Below, one piece after another: positions 11,566-22,334 of a DNA stretch of 64,000 nt. The notes under the pieces are model-generated. The model was not told the origin of the DNA and made no database searches. It was given only the letters and a program-made list of their open reading frames with translations. This DNA is from Dicyema japonicum (Eukaryota; Dicyemida; Rhombozoa; Dicyemidae). The position numbers and the translations under genes are program-made. The DNA is taken from assembly GCA_011109175.1 (NCBI GenBank), contig RDEW01000004.1, positions 1,907,191 to 1,971,190 on the forward strand, written 5' to 3'. Each line of letters begins with the position of its first letter. Position 1 is the stretch's first letter.

Positions 11566-12078
11566 TCACGTGATCCCGATGCATTCTAACAGAGACCTCA
11601 TCTTTGCCCGGTGTTCTTCCTTCGTGCCCGCGCATGAACGTACAGGACGGCTGCCTGAATTTTCAGGTCCACCTTCCCGTGATCTGGAGTCTAGTCTCAT
11701 AAGGGCCTCCAGAGGCGTAGGTCCGGTTCGATGATCACAAATCCAACGCTCCGTTACTCCGTAAACCGTCTTTTGCAGTTCCTCAATTTTCCTCATATTT
11801 GTCCAAGACATGGACGGTCCCCACGAGGCGCATGCATATGAGAAACATGGCTCGATGTACTGTTTGTACACGTTCATCACGACTGGGTGAGTACCACTCT
11901 TCCATATTCCCGATAAAATATTCAATACGTTCAGTTTCTTCTCGCATTTCAATAGAATGTTTTCTACGTGTGGTGTCAAACAGAGATGCATATCAATTGT
12001 CACACCCAAGATCTTTTGACATCTGTTGAAATGGATGTCGACCTTGTTTAACTTCAAGGTGACTGTCTTCCTTCCCAA
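11566..12078 (-). mobile_element. LINE family A, reverse transcriptase C-terminus and 3' end
   Basis: An open frame of 170 codons reads the region after the RT active site: FNRCQKILGVTIDMHLCLTP (the K.LGV.ID signature), then YIEPCFSYACASWGP, the usual post-palm helix, and a C-terminus ending ECIGIT. The stop is followed by the family-A tail (GGATCACGTGAT, then an A/T-rich end at about 11530). The 5' part, including the YADD box, is missing. The decayed stretch 12080-12250 probably belongs to it. Confidence 0.82.
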
Positions 12079-12453
12079 TCTTTTGTCAAAGGTATTCAGG
12101 CATTAAGCCTATCCAGGTTAATTTGTAATCTTTCTGTGGCCTTCTAAATGTCCTGATCTCGCGAAGCCAACAAAATATCGCTCAATCTGATTTCTCATCC
12201 TCTCTTGTACGCCTTTTGGATCCAACGCGGCTTCCCTGTGGGATGATTTGGGAATAGAAATTGGAGCGGGGTGATGTATATCTTTTTCATAAGACACGTC
12301 ATGGCTGTGTAATTTGGTAGTTGTAGTTCATGCACAGGGAAACAAATCCCTTTCCATTTTGTCGGATAAGGTATTCAAGTGATGGGTGGATTAATTTTTT
12401 AGTTCCCAAAAATACTAATATTAGTGGCTATTAAGGACTGAATGTCGCTGATT

Positions 12454-12860
12454 TTATGTTTGTTCGTCCAGGACAGATTGATTCCCATGACACACAGGCA
12501 TAGCTGACAGATGGCTCAATGAATTGTTGTACAATAACTTCAATGCTGGAAAAGGGGTTTTAGTGCCACCAAAAATAGATTTGATTATCCCTAGCTTTCT
12601 TGAGCAGCTTCCGAGGATGCCGTCTACATGAGATGAAAAGGGCATGTGTGTGTTGAAGGTGATCCCAAGATTTTCAGTTTTTTCGTGGAAGGTAATTTTG
12701 TCTGGTTGATAAATGTATACACGGTTATTTGTCCAAGGTAAATAAGGAGGAAGATAATTTTCAGCAGACATATCAAGTCGGTTACGAATGTCGTTCCCGA
12801 ATTATGGAAAAATAATTTTATTTTATTAAACCAAAAAACAACCTTCATATCCAAAAAACC
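12454..12860 (-). mobile_element. LINE family A fragment (post-palm region)
   Basis: The minus-strand frame contains KTENLGITFNTHMPFSSHVD, the same K.LGITF......SHV signature as the other family A copies, followed by SRKLGIIKSIFGG. At 12780-12860 it abuts the 3' tail of the next element upstream (atatggaagg-type tail, TTTTTTGGTTTAATAAAAT). It is a truncated copy with no catalytic residues. Confidence 0.72.
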
Positions 12861-12869
12861 AAATTCAGG

Positions 12870-13610
12870 TGATCCCAGCCTCCCTTAGCAGTCTTCGTAT
12901 CTTTTCTCGGTGTTCCGACTGAGTTCCTGCGCATTTTCGAAATGGACGGGGTCCGCATACCCGATTCCTACGCAGGAGCACTGTTCCACTCGCCTCTATC
13001 ATATTTTCTAGGTTTCTAGGCAAGATTTCCACTCGGAATATTTCCTTAGTAGGTTTGCTGCCTTCACTTAAATGTTGGATGTCTTGTCCAAATTCCTTGA
13101 AGAAAGGTTAGATCCCCAGATATTACATGCGTATCCTATTGTAGCCTCGATGAACTGTTTGTATATGACATCCAGACCACTCAGATCTTTTATGTCTCTT
13201 TGGTCTCCCAAGAACGCTTTCAGGAAGTTGATTTTCCTCGTACAAATCAATAACATATTTTCGACATGTTTTGTAAAGGTTAAGGTGTCAAAGGTGAACC
13301 CCATGATTTTCTGGTATTTTTAGGGGATAATCTTCCCATCCAATTTGACGTCAATTGATACTTTCCCTAGTCTTCTGTTTGTCGTGAATAAGGTTGACAC
13401 CGACTTCTCTGGGCTAGCAGTCAATTGATTTTCCCAAAGCCATAATTCATATTGTCTTGTATTCTTCTCGTTGCTTCCACAATACTTACATCCCTCGAGG
13501 CAATGACTATATCATCAGCATACGTTAATAGTAAGTCATCGTCCCTCTGAGGGAGTGGCAAGTCATCCATCATAACGTGAACAGTAGGGGAGATAATGGA
13601 TAAAAATAAT
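12870..13610 (-). mobile_element. LINE family A, RT active site to 3' end
   Basis: On the minus strand the RT palm is recognisable: SPTVHVMMDDLPLPQRDDD followed by LTYADDIVIASRD. The YADD codons are at 13522-13511. Downstream come MGFTFDTLTFTKHVENMLL and YKQFIEATIGYACNIWGSN. The C-terminus is arginine-rich and ends RRLLREAGIT. A stop and the GGATCACCTGA tail follow at about 12875. Frameshifts separate the blocks. This is the best family A copy for the catalytic box. Confidence 0.85.
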
Positions 13611-13829
13611 TCACCATATCGATACGCAAATCAAACAAGCTCACTTGTTGTTTGCTAGGGTTCTCAATAAGTCAAAGTCGTCGGCGGATTCGAGTAGTTT
13701 TTAACCCTTTTTAGCTCCTTTTGAAGGACAAAAGACACTGTTACTCTAGACCTTTCATGGAAACGACTCTATTGACAAAATAGTAATCTTCCATAGCTCT
13801 GTTCGGTGGGGATGCCAATCCATCCTCAG
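13611..13829. other. LINE-derived spacer
   Basis: No frame is supported. It probably belongs to one of the two flanking minus-strand LINEs. Confidence 0.3.
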
Positions 13830-15660
13830 AATGTGGCCAAATAGTCTTCAGCGAAATTCAATTACCTCCAGGCTTGTTGGCTTAGATCCGCATTTTTTTA
13901 TATTCATTTACATGAGATTCTGGTCCACCACCCCTGTTATTTTTCTCGCCGGCTCCTGTCTCACTTCCTTATTTAAAGTAGCCCAGGTCCCAGTGTTGTA
14001 TAGCAGAATAGGTTTTATAAGCGAATTGTATAGCTGTATCCATATTTTGATGCTGATCCATTTTCGTTTAATCCATAGATTATTTATGCATAACCGCATT
14101 TACTAGGGTTTTTCTTCGTATAATATCTTCACTTTTTCATAGAAGGGGACTGAGTTTTTATGTCCCAAGAATGCGCTCCGTCTTCGGAAATTAAGTCGAC
14201 GTTGTCTAAATAGATTAATATGAGTTCCCTCATAGCTCTTTCCAAATAGTAATTGAGAGTCTCCTTGAGGGGTGCATGTATTTATGTTAACTATACTTGA
14301 GTAGGTCTTTCCGACTTTCACAAAGAGCTCAGTACTGGATAGTAGAATTCTTATCAGTCTCAGGCTTGACTCATCGAGATATTGTTCCAGTACCTCCATT
14401 AATTTATGCCAATGACCGTGTCAAAAGATAACTCTATCCCCAGAATGTTGGTGGCGTTATTCTATCTTTGATGCGTTGCACGCCTCCATCCGTGATTCAA
14501 AATCGCATCGGCTGTTGATCTCTCTTCTCAAAATCCACTTTGACTTTCATGTAGTCCTTTTATTCGTTCCATCACAATATTTTCAAGTACTTTACGTAAG
14601 GAGTTTAGTAGCGTAAGTTTTCAAGTGGTCCTTTAGCTGTAATAATTTACTGTATTGGAATTAATAATCTGATCCCTATAGATAGAGTAGAGCAGGTGGT
14701 AGACATGTCATTTAATAGGGTTGTAATTTTATCATACAGGCGATGATGCCCCCACACCGGGAATCCTATAGTTTTTAGTTTATTGGCAATCCATCAAAAG
14801 GAGAAATTGATGTAGCATTCACATTAAACATCTTCGTGAAATGGTCTGCAATAAGATTGACTTGTTCTTCTGGGTTCAATATTAATTTCCCATTCCATCC
14901 TTAATATCTTTTCAGTTTATCGAAACACTCGTATTGCTGTGTACATTTATGTATTATCTTGCTTACTTCATTTAATGGAGATAATAATTTATCTGGAACT
15001 TGTTTCTTGTTCAGTTTATTTATATTCGCTATAATATGCTGTCTCACCTTAGAGGATTTTCTCATACTATCATCAGTTGATTTTTTCTTGCATATATCTT
15101 TAATGTTCCTCGCTAGCTCAGCGACCTCTAGGTAAAACGACATCATGTAAGTCTTACACTTCTCTCTTGTGCCAAGGTAATAAAGGTCAGGAATCTCTTA
15201 CTGAGACGTCCGTCGATACATCCAGTAGATGAGTCTCAATGTATTCTTGGTAGCTTTTTGTTGTCCTGGATAGTATGTTTTGTTAAGCAATTACCATCCT
15301 GTGGTCACTGACGGTTGTCGAACCTCGTACGAACTTGAGTTTGAGAGTGTTTGTGTTTAATCCGACACATAACATAGTCAAACTAGTTCTATATAAGAAC
15401 CAGCTTCCCACCTGAATTTCTCCACTTTCCCTTCCACGTAGTTTTGTGACAGGCAGGATACATGAATGCAGTATTACACGTGAAAAGATTATTTTCGACG
15501 TAGGAATAGCTTAGTATAGTTCCAGATAAGTTTTTTTCCCACGTCCATGATTCCCCATAAAAAACTTTATTATATTTTCTATTTCGTTTAACAAACTAAT
15601 ATAATAAATTATGACCTCCGCATATTCAGGTACTCTCTATAGCGATCGTGAGGGCCAACT
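13830..15660 (-). mobile_element. LINE family B (endonuclease plus reverse transcriptase)
   Basis: Read 15660 to 13830. Near 15312-15295 the minus strand reads VSDHRMV, the end motif of apurinic-type endonucleases (SDH). At 15146-14901 there is an open 81-codon linker rich in Lys/Asn. At 14399-14103 comes RT palm sequence (SSLRLIRILLSSTELFVKVG, then TPQGD, equivalent to PQG). At 14099-13908 comes the post-palm YNSLIKPILLYNTGTWA. The architecture resembles RTE/CR1-like LINEs and differs clearly from family A. Several stops and frameshifts make it non-functional. Confidence 0.75.
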
Positions 15661-15719
15661 TAACAAGTCAGTAGGAATAAAATAATTACTTTTGGTTTTT
15701 TTCTATAATTATTAACCCC

Positions 15720-16030
15720 AGATACACTGAGAAAGAAGTAAACAGTTAATTGAGTGTATCCAGTTTCCTCTATCACAGAAAAAGAGTCCTTCAAAGTCAA
15801 ACAAATCCATACAGAATCAGCATAAAAGGTAGAAGACATTCATGCAGTTTTGGAAACTCCTCCAGTTAAGTGTTGGATATCAAATGATTTTTTTTCGTGA
15901 CACCCTGGCACTGGGCGCCACCAGATACAGGTGGATTACATTACGCCACCCTAGTAGGAAAGGAGAGAGGAGGAACAGACAAAACAAACATAAATCTTCA
16001 ATCGAGTAGACACATGGCACCACACGGCTT
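15720..16030 (+). repeat. Dispersed repeat R1, copy 2
   Basis: This is the same orientation and extent as copy 1 at 9590-9895, with the shared blocks listed there (for example ggaaactcctccagtta, ggaacagacaaaacaaacat, acacatggcaccacacgg). It sits directly 3' of the coiled-coil gene on the opposite strand and upstream of LINE B. Confidence 0.75.
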
Positions 16031-16194
16031 TATCTTGTTTTTATAATAAGTAAAATAAAAATATATAATAAATATGTCTTTATTTAAAATATAAACCAAA
16101 ACTAGATTAGTCAAAGAAATATTTTTCCCTTGGTCTTAGTTTAAATTTCTTATTCTTTGTGACCTGTTTATTAGTTTTCTAAATATAGCGACTA

Positions 16195-16850
16195 TTATAC
16201 TGCAACTTTTAAATTACTTGCCGGTCCCAAATTCAGAAGATCTAATCCATCTTCGTCCTCGTCTTTCAATAAAACACACCATCTAACATATAATAGTAAT
16301 ATATCTCTGTCCTCGCTTTTTTTATTCTTAGTGGTCCTTTTTTCCGTAGAAACAGGGTTCCTTCTTTTGTTCGATTGGCGTGACACAGTCGAACCAATTT
16401 TACTAACTGGTGTGCTAGTGTCCAACTGACTTTGCTAGCCAAACAAACTGGTTTCATGTTTTTTAAGTCCTGCTTGTACAACTCGACTTGTTTCTTTGCT
16501 CTTTCGATAAATTTATCTTTTCTTAGTAATTCGTCGTCTTTCTGTGATATTCTACTGTTAGAGTTTTTTTTGATCTGCCATATAAACCCACTTTTACAGA
16601 GTGATTCTTAAAATTATTAACTTCTAAAGCAATCTTCTCAGACAGTCCGTCATATTCTTCCTGATTTTTAATTAATTTTATCGCATTTTCCGTTTTCTCA
16701 TTTCTTTGTCTAAAAGTTCCATCGTCTCTGACAAATCCTCCTTTATTCTCTCCATACTCATATATTCCTGCTTCATTCTAGCGATTTGATGTCCTTTATT
16801 TTTATCGAGATTCCCTCCCGTCTCGCTTGCACTTCTAGTCTTAATTATCT
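16195..16850 (-). CDS. Coiled-coil protein with three 23-nt introns
   Basis: From ATG 16776 the exons are 16776-16733, 16709-16598, 16574-16449 and 16425-16195, with stop at 16197-16195. The three introns (16732-16710, 16597-16575, 16448-16426) are each exactly 23 nt, start GT and end TTTTAG, GGCAG or GTCAG. Phases are 2, 0 and 0 and match. Spliced, the protein has at least 170 residues. The first two thirds are charged and helical (ERIKEDLQRNEKTENAIKL and DELLRKDKFIERAKKQVELY), followed by a basic Ser/Lys-rich stretch and a hydrophobic-acidic C-terminus. The frame stays open upstream to about 16850, where a TAG ends it, so an additional 5' exon is likely. Repeat R3 begins about 50 bp further upstream and may have displaced it. 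The family was not recognised. Confidence 0.75.
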
Positions 16851-16899
16851 AGTTATAGTCCATTACTGGCCGTATGACGCAGTGTAACGAGTGCCGGGC

Positions 16900-17140
16900 A
16901 AGCGGCCTAGTTAGAATCCCGTTGCTGTACATTTCTGTTGAAAGTTCCATGAATCTACGATGCTTTGGTTTGACGAGTGACGCCGTCATCAGTGAAAATT
17001 TTAGTGCGGAACTGGATCGTCTATAAAGCACCCAACAAAACGGGAAAAAAAGAAGAGCATTCATTGGTTCTCCGTCTACGATTTGTTATAATAACTGTTC
17101 TTTACTTAAATAAGTGTGTGTCCTGCCTGAGCGGAGATAT
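16900..17140. repeat. Dispersed repeat R3, copy 1
   Basis: Blocks here recur elsewhere. Around 16945-17030 (ttccatgaatctacgatgct ... ctggatcgtctataaagcac) matches 47355-47440. Around 17075-17130 (tacgatttgttataataact ... gtgtgtcctg) matches 60693-60745. No coding function was found. It lies just upstream of the coiled-coil gene. Confidence 0.5.
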
Positions 17141-17149
17141 AGCTAATAT

Positions 17150-17684
17150 GACTGCGTACAAGGGCAGTTCATTACTTTCAAATAAATGAATTTCCATCAA
17201 ACCATGCTTAAAAGTGTTAAAAATTTGAAGGTTAGAAATAGACCTCTATTTTATTATAGTAATGTAAAAATTAATGGAAATGACATACTTTCAATTCGAA
17301 AATAGCCAAAAAGTGACCCGATGTGGGAGAATTAAGGATTTTTCAGTCATTACATTGGGGTACTAGGCATCACTGTAAGATATGTCTTACGAGAAGCCTT
17401 TTATATACTTTCATCACACTAAACTATATTATTTTACTGCCCCAAGATCACTGGGATGTCTTCAGCTAGCTAAGTGACCCCTTAAAGGGAGGTTGAATCT
17501 GATCGGGACGAAGATGATTCAGCAGAATAGCAGAAGAAAGTGAAAAATTAATTTCTATAACAGAAAATTCAATAAAAATGTGATTTTTATAATTTATATT
17601 TTAATTCACTAAAACAAAAAATACAAAAAAAAACTTGTTAAAACGATTTCCCCGTCATAAAAACCATTTAGTGAACTATGCCAC
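17150..17684. other. Region without gene
   Basis: AT-rich sequence with scattered stops in all frames. Nothing was recognised. Confidence 0.4.
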
Positions 17685-18015
17685 CTGGCGCCAACGTTAG
17701 TGTAATTCTATGTGTCTACTTGATTTGAAAATTATTTGTTTGTTTCTTTTGTGAATCATCTTCTCTTTTATCTCTAGGGAGTTTGAATTGTCAGCATACG
17801 TCATGTGGTTCATTATCTCTGGTGGCTCCAGACATAATCCTAAATTATATCCAAAAAGACCATTAGACATCAAACATCCAGAGGAGTTCCCTCTGGATGG
17901 CACTTTCTTCGAGCATGCAAAGATTTCTGAAGGAGCCCGGGATCACCTAAATTTGTGTCATTCTGGCTATGACAATGTTTTCTGGTTCAATAAATTCAAT
18001 TTAAAGTTTAAATAA
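17685..18015 (+). mobile_element. R1 (reversed) joined to a LINE 3' end
   Basis: 17685-17830 matches repeat R1 in reverse (gccacctggcgccaacg, tctacttgattt, gtcatgtggttc). It continues into a LINE 3' tail: aggagcccgggatcacctaa, then ttctggttcaataaattcaa. The same composite (tggtggc-ccagataatcctaaattatatcc, pos. 17815-18005) recurs at 30695-30885, so R1 plus tail may be one element. The open frames across it are incidental. Confidence 0.6.
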
Positions 18016-18115
18016 TGATTAAATGTTTGGTTAAAGAAGAAAATTGGTTCATTGAGTGCATTTCTTTACAAATCATCGGGGGAAATGCGTTCTTGTTTCT
18101 GAGAGCAGCCAGTAG

Positions 18116-18670
18116 TTGTTAACTGTTAGTTTTAATTTATTTTGGTTTTTAAAAAAGTATTGTATCAATATATTCTCTAGTGAGCACAGATATCTGTACA
18201 TTAAAAGAGACTCGTTCCTTCAAAGGTTAATTAAGCAAAGTTTTCGAGCCCTTGAGGCTGCGGGATTTCCGGCCCAATTGGAACCTTTGGGCTTAGACAG
18301 AGGCGACCTGAAGAGGCCGGATGGCATGACGTTACTCCAATACTCCCACGGAAAATCACTCGTCTGGGACGCAACATGTGTGAACACTTTCTCAGGGGCC
18401 AGATTGTTGATGGTGACGCACTCTCTTGAAGACGCAGCCGACCAGGCCGAGGCCAAGAAGATCTGTAAATACGAATCCCTCGGAGACCAATACCATTTCA
18501 CCCTCATTGCTGTGGAGACAACTGGAACCGTGGGAGCGAAGACAGACGCTTTTCTCTCCAGTATTGCAAGCAAACTCGCCTCAAAAAGGTGTGAGCCATG
18601 GAAGAGGCTCTGGTTGAGGCAGAGGCTTTAAATTGCGATTATCAGAGGTAGCGCCTTCGCCATTCTGTCG
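18116..18670 (+). mobile_element. LINE family D, C-terminal nuclease-like domain
   Basis: A clean 171-codon frame (ends 18631) that continues after one stop to about 18670. Key blocks are AAGFPAQLEPLGLDRGDLKR directly followed by PDGMTL, then SLVWDATCVNTFSG, AEAKKICKYESLGDQYHFTL and AVETTGTVGAKTDAFL. This is the C-terminal region of a LINE lineage widespread in invertebrates, with an upstream CCHC-like finger (seen at 40830). The RPDG...(14)...WDATC spacing resembles the PD...D core of restriction-like endonucleases. RT is absent from this copy. Confidence 0.78.
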
Positions 18671-19144
18671 TCCTAGTTATTTATAATTTTAAAAATAAAT
18701 TCTCTTAGAATAAGCAAAATAACCGAAGTCTCCTGAAAATCAAACAATCGAAGAAAATATTGTACTAACAATTTGCACGTTCAAGACAGATCATTTGGGA
18801 TTTGGAATTTCTGTCCGCTAAAACTCTAGACAATTTTGTCTACAGGATATCCGTTCAGTTAGTCTCACAATTCAGTTAATCTCAAAATTCCTCTGTCGAG
18901 AGATCTGGTTACGCAGTGAGATGTTCACTAAGTCACCACTTAGAATAAGAGGAAACTATTCTCGGAAAACAGTAAGTGTGGCGTATTTACTTTGATAAGT
19001 TGTTTGATCGAATTTGTCTGTCCCAAATAACTGTATTCAATGACAGTGTTGTTTCACTAAAGTACATCATACAAGAATCTAAGAGCAAGTTAAAGCAGCC
19101 CAATGTCGAAGTATAGATCGTTTCTAACATTTAAATTTAAACCT

Positions 19145-19275
19145 GGGTACCATCGAACGGAAAATTAAAATTCTAAAGACCTTATCTGGAATATGGAAGG
19201 TCTGTACCCACTCAGTAGTAAAGAACATATACAAGCATTACATCGGGCCATGCGCTTCGTGGGGATCATCCATAA
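19145..19275 (+). mobile_element. LINE family A fragment
   Basis: The plus strand reads RKIKILKTLSGIWKVCTHSV then VKNIYKHYIGPCASWGSS, closely like the minus-strand copy at 11940-11810 (LNILSGIWKSGTHPV..YKQYIEP...ASWGPS). It is a short, truncated copy. Confidence 0.7.
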
Positions 19276-19374
19276 TAATATTGTTCTTGCTTTTGCATTT
19301 GAAAGTTTCAAAGAACAAATAAAACGTGGTCAAAGAACAGTGGCGAATCTTCGATTTTAAAGAAAAACAGGATC

Positions 19375-19983
19375 GTCTTTTCCGGTGAGTTTACTGATCT
19401 TCCCAAATTTCGAATCCGTGTTATTTTGACATATATTTTTAAAGTCTAAATTTTGACAAAATATGTCTCGGAGGACCAGGTTGATTCTCCAGCTATGTGT
19501 AAGACTTTGAAGAATATAACTCCTTTTGATGAATGCAAGTGTAAGTATCTAACTGAGTTTAAGTTCTTCTCTAACAAAAATCGAACCTACTGAGGATTTT
19601 AAGAATAATAAAATACTAATTTAGACTCGGAAAACCAGCCTAATCGGATATTCTAATCTTGGAAAGAAACAAAGATGAAGAAAATTCTATCGCTTTTCTG
19701 ATCTTTGAATCTCCTGAATTTTGTATATTCGGTGATCCAACCAGATAAATCCATATTCATTGAGAAACTAACAAATCAATACAAAATAAAGCATTTTGTA
19801 ATCAAAGTAATCATTAAGGAGGAAATATCATTTGAGAGAATAACTGAATCGAATAAAATATGCAGAAAAGCAAAAAATTGTGTCAGGAATCGTATCAAGG
19901 GGGCTTGTTTGGTGTTATTGAGCGGACTTTTGATGTTTTCACGGACGTTTCAAATCCACGTATGCCGAAAACTTTATTTTTAA
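19375..19983 (+). pseudogene. Unidentified decayed coding sequence
   Basis: Coding-like frames run on this strand: GEFTDLPKFRIRVILTYIFK at 19384-19443; SEDQVDSPAMCKTLKNITPF continuing to a stop near 19590; and an open stretch at 19705-19983 (PDKSIFIEKLTNQYKIKHFV, then Lys/Arg-rich). In-frame stops at about 19448 and 19590 are not removed by convincing short introns. The family was not recognised. Confidence 0.35.
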
Positions 19984-20479
19984 GCCAAATCGGGAGATTC
20001 AAAGACTAAAGCAAAGGATAAAAACAAAGGTATGGTAAACGAGGGGTAGAGTGAGTGGAAGTACCTTAGATATTCCAATTTGGACTGCAAAATCCTGTCA
20101 AGATAAAACCCAGCATGATTTGCACAGTACCGAGGAAATTGTAGTATAACTTACATCCGAGAGAGCATTGTTATTATCGACTGTCTGTAAATAACGGATT
20201 TGAATCAGTGTATACTCAGTCCTATCTCTGTTTGTTAACATGTGCTCTCGTATCTCTAAGGAATCAGAAGCAAATTTACTCAATCTTCATAAAATCCAAA
20301 CTTTCAATGTACACTGAAAACATGCGAAAACAAGAAGAGGATATTGGTTTTTAGAATTTAGTAAAATTAGCCCAAATGATAGAGCTGAAGGAACTTCAAG
20401 AAACACAGTTGATTGAACAAATGAGTACGATATTTATTTTGATTTTTTAAATCACCAAGAAAGTATTAACTCGCTAATT

Positions 20480-21360
20480 AGGTGATCACAGCTTCAACAT
20501 CTCTCGAATTTTCTCCGAATGCTCACCCGAGATCCAACTAAACTCCAGAAGTGTCTGTTTTATGCCTGAAAAAGAATTCTATCTGAGTGCACTTATTATT
20601 GTCTATCTGAATTCCTCCGCCCTTTCTAGATTAGGTTTCCTAGCTCCTTCCAGATAAGTAAGAAGCCCTAGCCATTTCTCTATGTCACCGCCTCTAAAAG
20701 AAGACTGGGATAGATATGGTGTCTGGTTTCATATGCCGCATGATCTTCCGCCCAAGAGAGTTCATAATCGACTCTTTAGGCAGAGCAGGTATATTCAATT
20801 GTCGCCACAATAATCTGAAGATATAGTTTAATGATGCAAGCTGTAGGTAAGAAGGAGCTGTTCTTTACGATAGCTTTTAGGACGTTCCACTTTCGAACCG
20901 CATTGGTTGACATTTTATCCGTGTGACTGGAGAACGTCATAAGAGAGTCGAATTTCACTCCAAAGATCTGGATTTGCGTATAAGGAATGGGAATATTTTT
21001 CCAAAAATATCTCAATTCCACTTTAAATCTCCTTCCGTAGTAAATTTGGTGAACTTGAGGCTTGGATGTAGACACAGACAACAAATTCACGGATAGCCAG
21101 TCACATTCCGGTTGAGGTGTGACTGAACGACGTCACATCCCTTGAAGGAGATTTGTCTCTTGCAGTGCTAATCAGGTCGTCCGCGTAAAATAAAAACATA
21201 GTTTCCTGATCTTTAGTAGTTGGTAAATCGTTTAGAAATAAGTTAAATAGGAGAGGAGACAAAGGGGGACTCTGAATCTTATGGACAATTAGCCGGAGAG
21301 TTAATTGGCAGCACTCTATGATACCTGATCTCCATTTAACGGAAACGGGCATCATAGTGC
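20480..21360 (-). mobile_element. LINE family A copy with YADD box
   Basis: At 21355-21101 the frame reads PPLSPLLFNLFLNDLPTTKD followed by FYADDLISTARD, the RT palm motifs. At 21090-20776 the post-palm region follows (IQIFGVKFDSLMTFSSHTDK, then IVATIEYTCSA). Below 20770 the decayed C-terminus reaches the tail GTGATCACCTAATTA at about 20480. The copy is 5'-truncated and split by a frameshift between the two blocks. Confidence 0.85.
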
Positions 21361-21513
21361 CATTAAAGCTAGTATGAAATCCTCAGTTAAATGGAAAAAG
21401 AGTAAGTAAACATGAAACCATTGGAAATTAAGCAATAAAAAATGGAAAAGTGATTTATTCACCTAATTGTGAGATCCAATAAGGAATACAAGAAAAACTG
21501 CTGAAATAACAAT

Positions 21514-21830
21514 TTGAGAAAGAAAAATGTTCCAAAAGAACTGAAGATTATCCGTTTGGGATGTCTCTGGACAGACTCTGAGAAGTATTCGAGTTATTTA
21601 ATTAAAGAAAAGCTTAAGAAAATGAATGAATCTAAAAGAAAGGAGAAGGAGGGATTCTATTCTGATGCGGAAGACACTCTCTCGTTGCATGAAATATTTA
21701 TTAGTTTGAGGTACTTCACTATTTACAAAGATATAAAATCTACGATGGAGTCTTTTCTCTGTTAAAGGACTACCTCATATACTGGAATTGACAGAAACTT
21801 TAAATTAGTAGTTTCACAAAAAATAAAGAT
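21514..21830 (+). CDS. Hypothetical charged protein, maybe with a 20-nt intron
   Basis: An open frame of 83 codons (21514-21765, first codon TTG) is rich in Lys/Glu (KEKLKKMNESKRKEKEGFYS). If the 20-nt GT...AG interval at about 21708-21727 is removed, a different and more protein-like C-terminus results (LRYKIYDGVFSLLKDYLIYW) ending at a TGA near 21790. No ATG start and no family were recognised. Upstream, an ATG frame at 21373 meets a GTAAGT-like donor, so a 5' exon is conceivable. Confidence 0.35.
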
Positions 21831-22334
21831 GAGATACGTGGAACCTCCTGACGTAACGTAGAGTAGCGAGATTCTAAGGGCATCATGACTTATCCCGGGA
21901 TACATGAAATTGCGTAATCCCGGTTATATTAAGTTTTCAGATTGCGATCTATCTAATCGATTCCGAAATTTATTTTATTTAACCACCAAATCAGAATGTT
22001 TTAAACAAGAAATGAAAAATCTCTTCATTAAGGAAAATAAATAGGTCAATACGACGTTGAAAATAGTCTGAGTTTGTTCGCTAATTGTAATTTTTAAATA
22101 GAATCTGAGTAAAGGAACAAAGTAGTTAATAGATTGTTGATTGATGGAGTTCTCATTTGGAGATCGCTTTCTAATCACTAAAAGTGGACTTATGAAGAAA
22201 AAAAAGACTTTCCCCTCCTTGATCTACACTGAGACACTTTTTTGTTTATTTTATCTAAGAAATCTCAAGATCATCAAAAATAAAGTGTCAAAGACAACTG
22301 ATTAATTGATCCCCCATTCCCAACCCCCAAAGCA
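21831..22334. other. Region without gene
   Basis: AT-rich. The 67-codon minus-strand frame 21975-22178 is unsupported. Nothing else was recognised. Confidence 0.35.

Noticed and set aside
17788-18015. Protein-coding gene shared with 30680-30901
   Set aside because: The similarity is at DNA level in different frames and ends in the LINE 3' tail, so it is a repeat.
18220-18573. 117-codon minus-strand frame
   Set aside because: Antisense shadow of the LINE D C-terminal domain.
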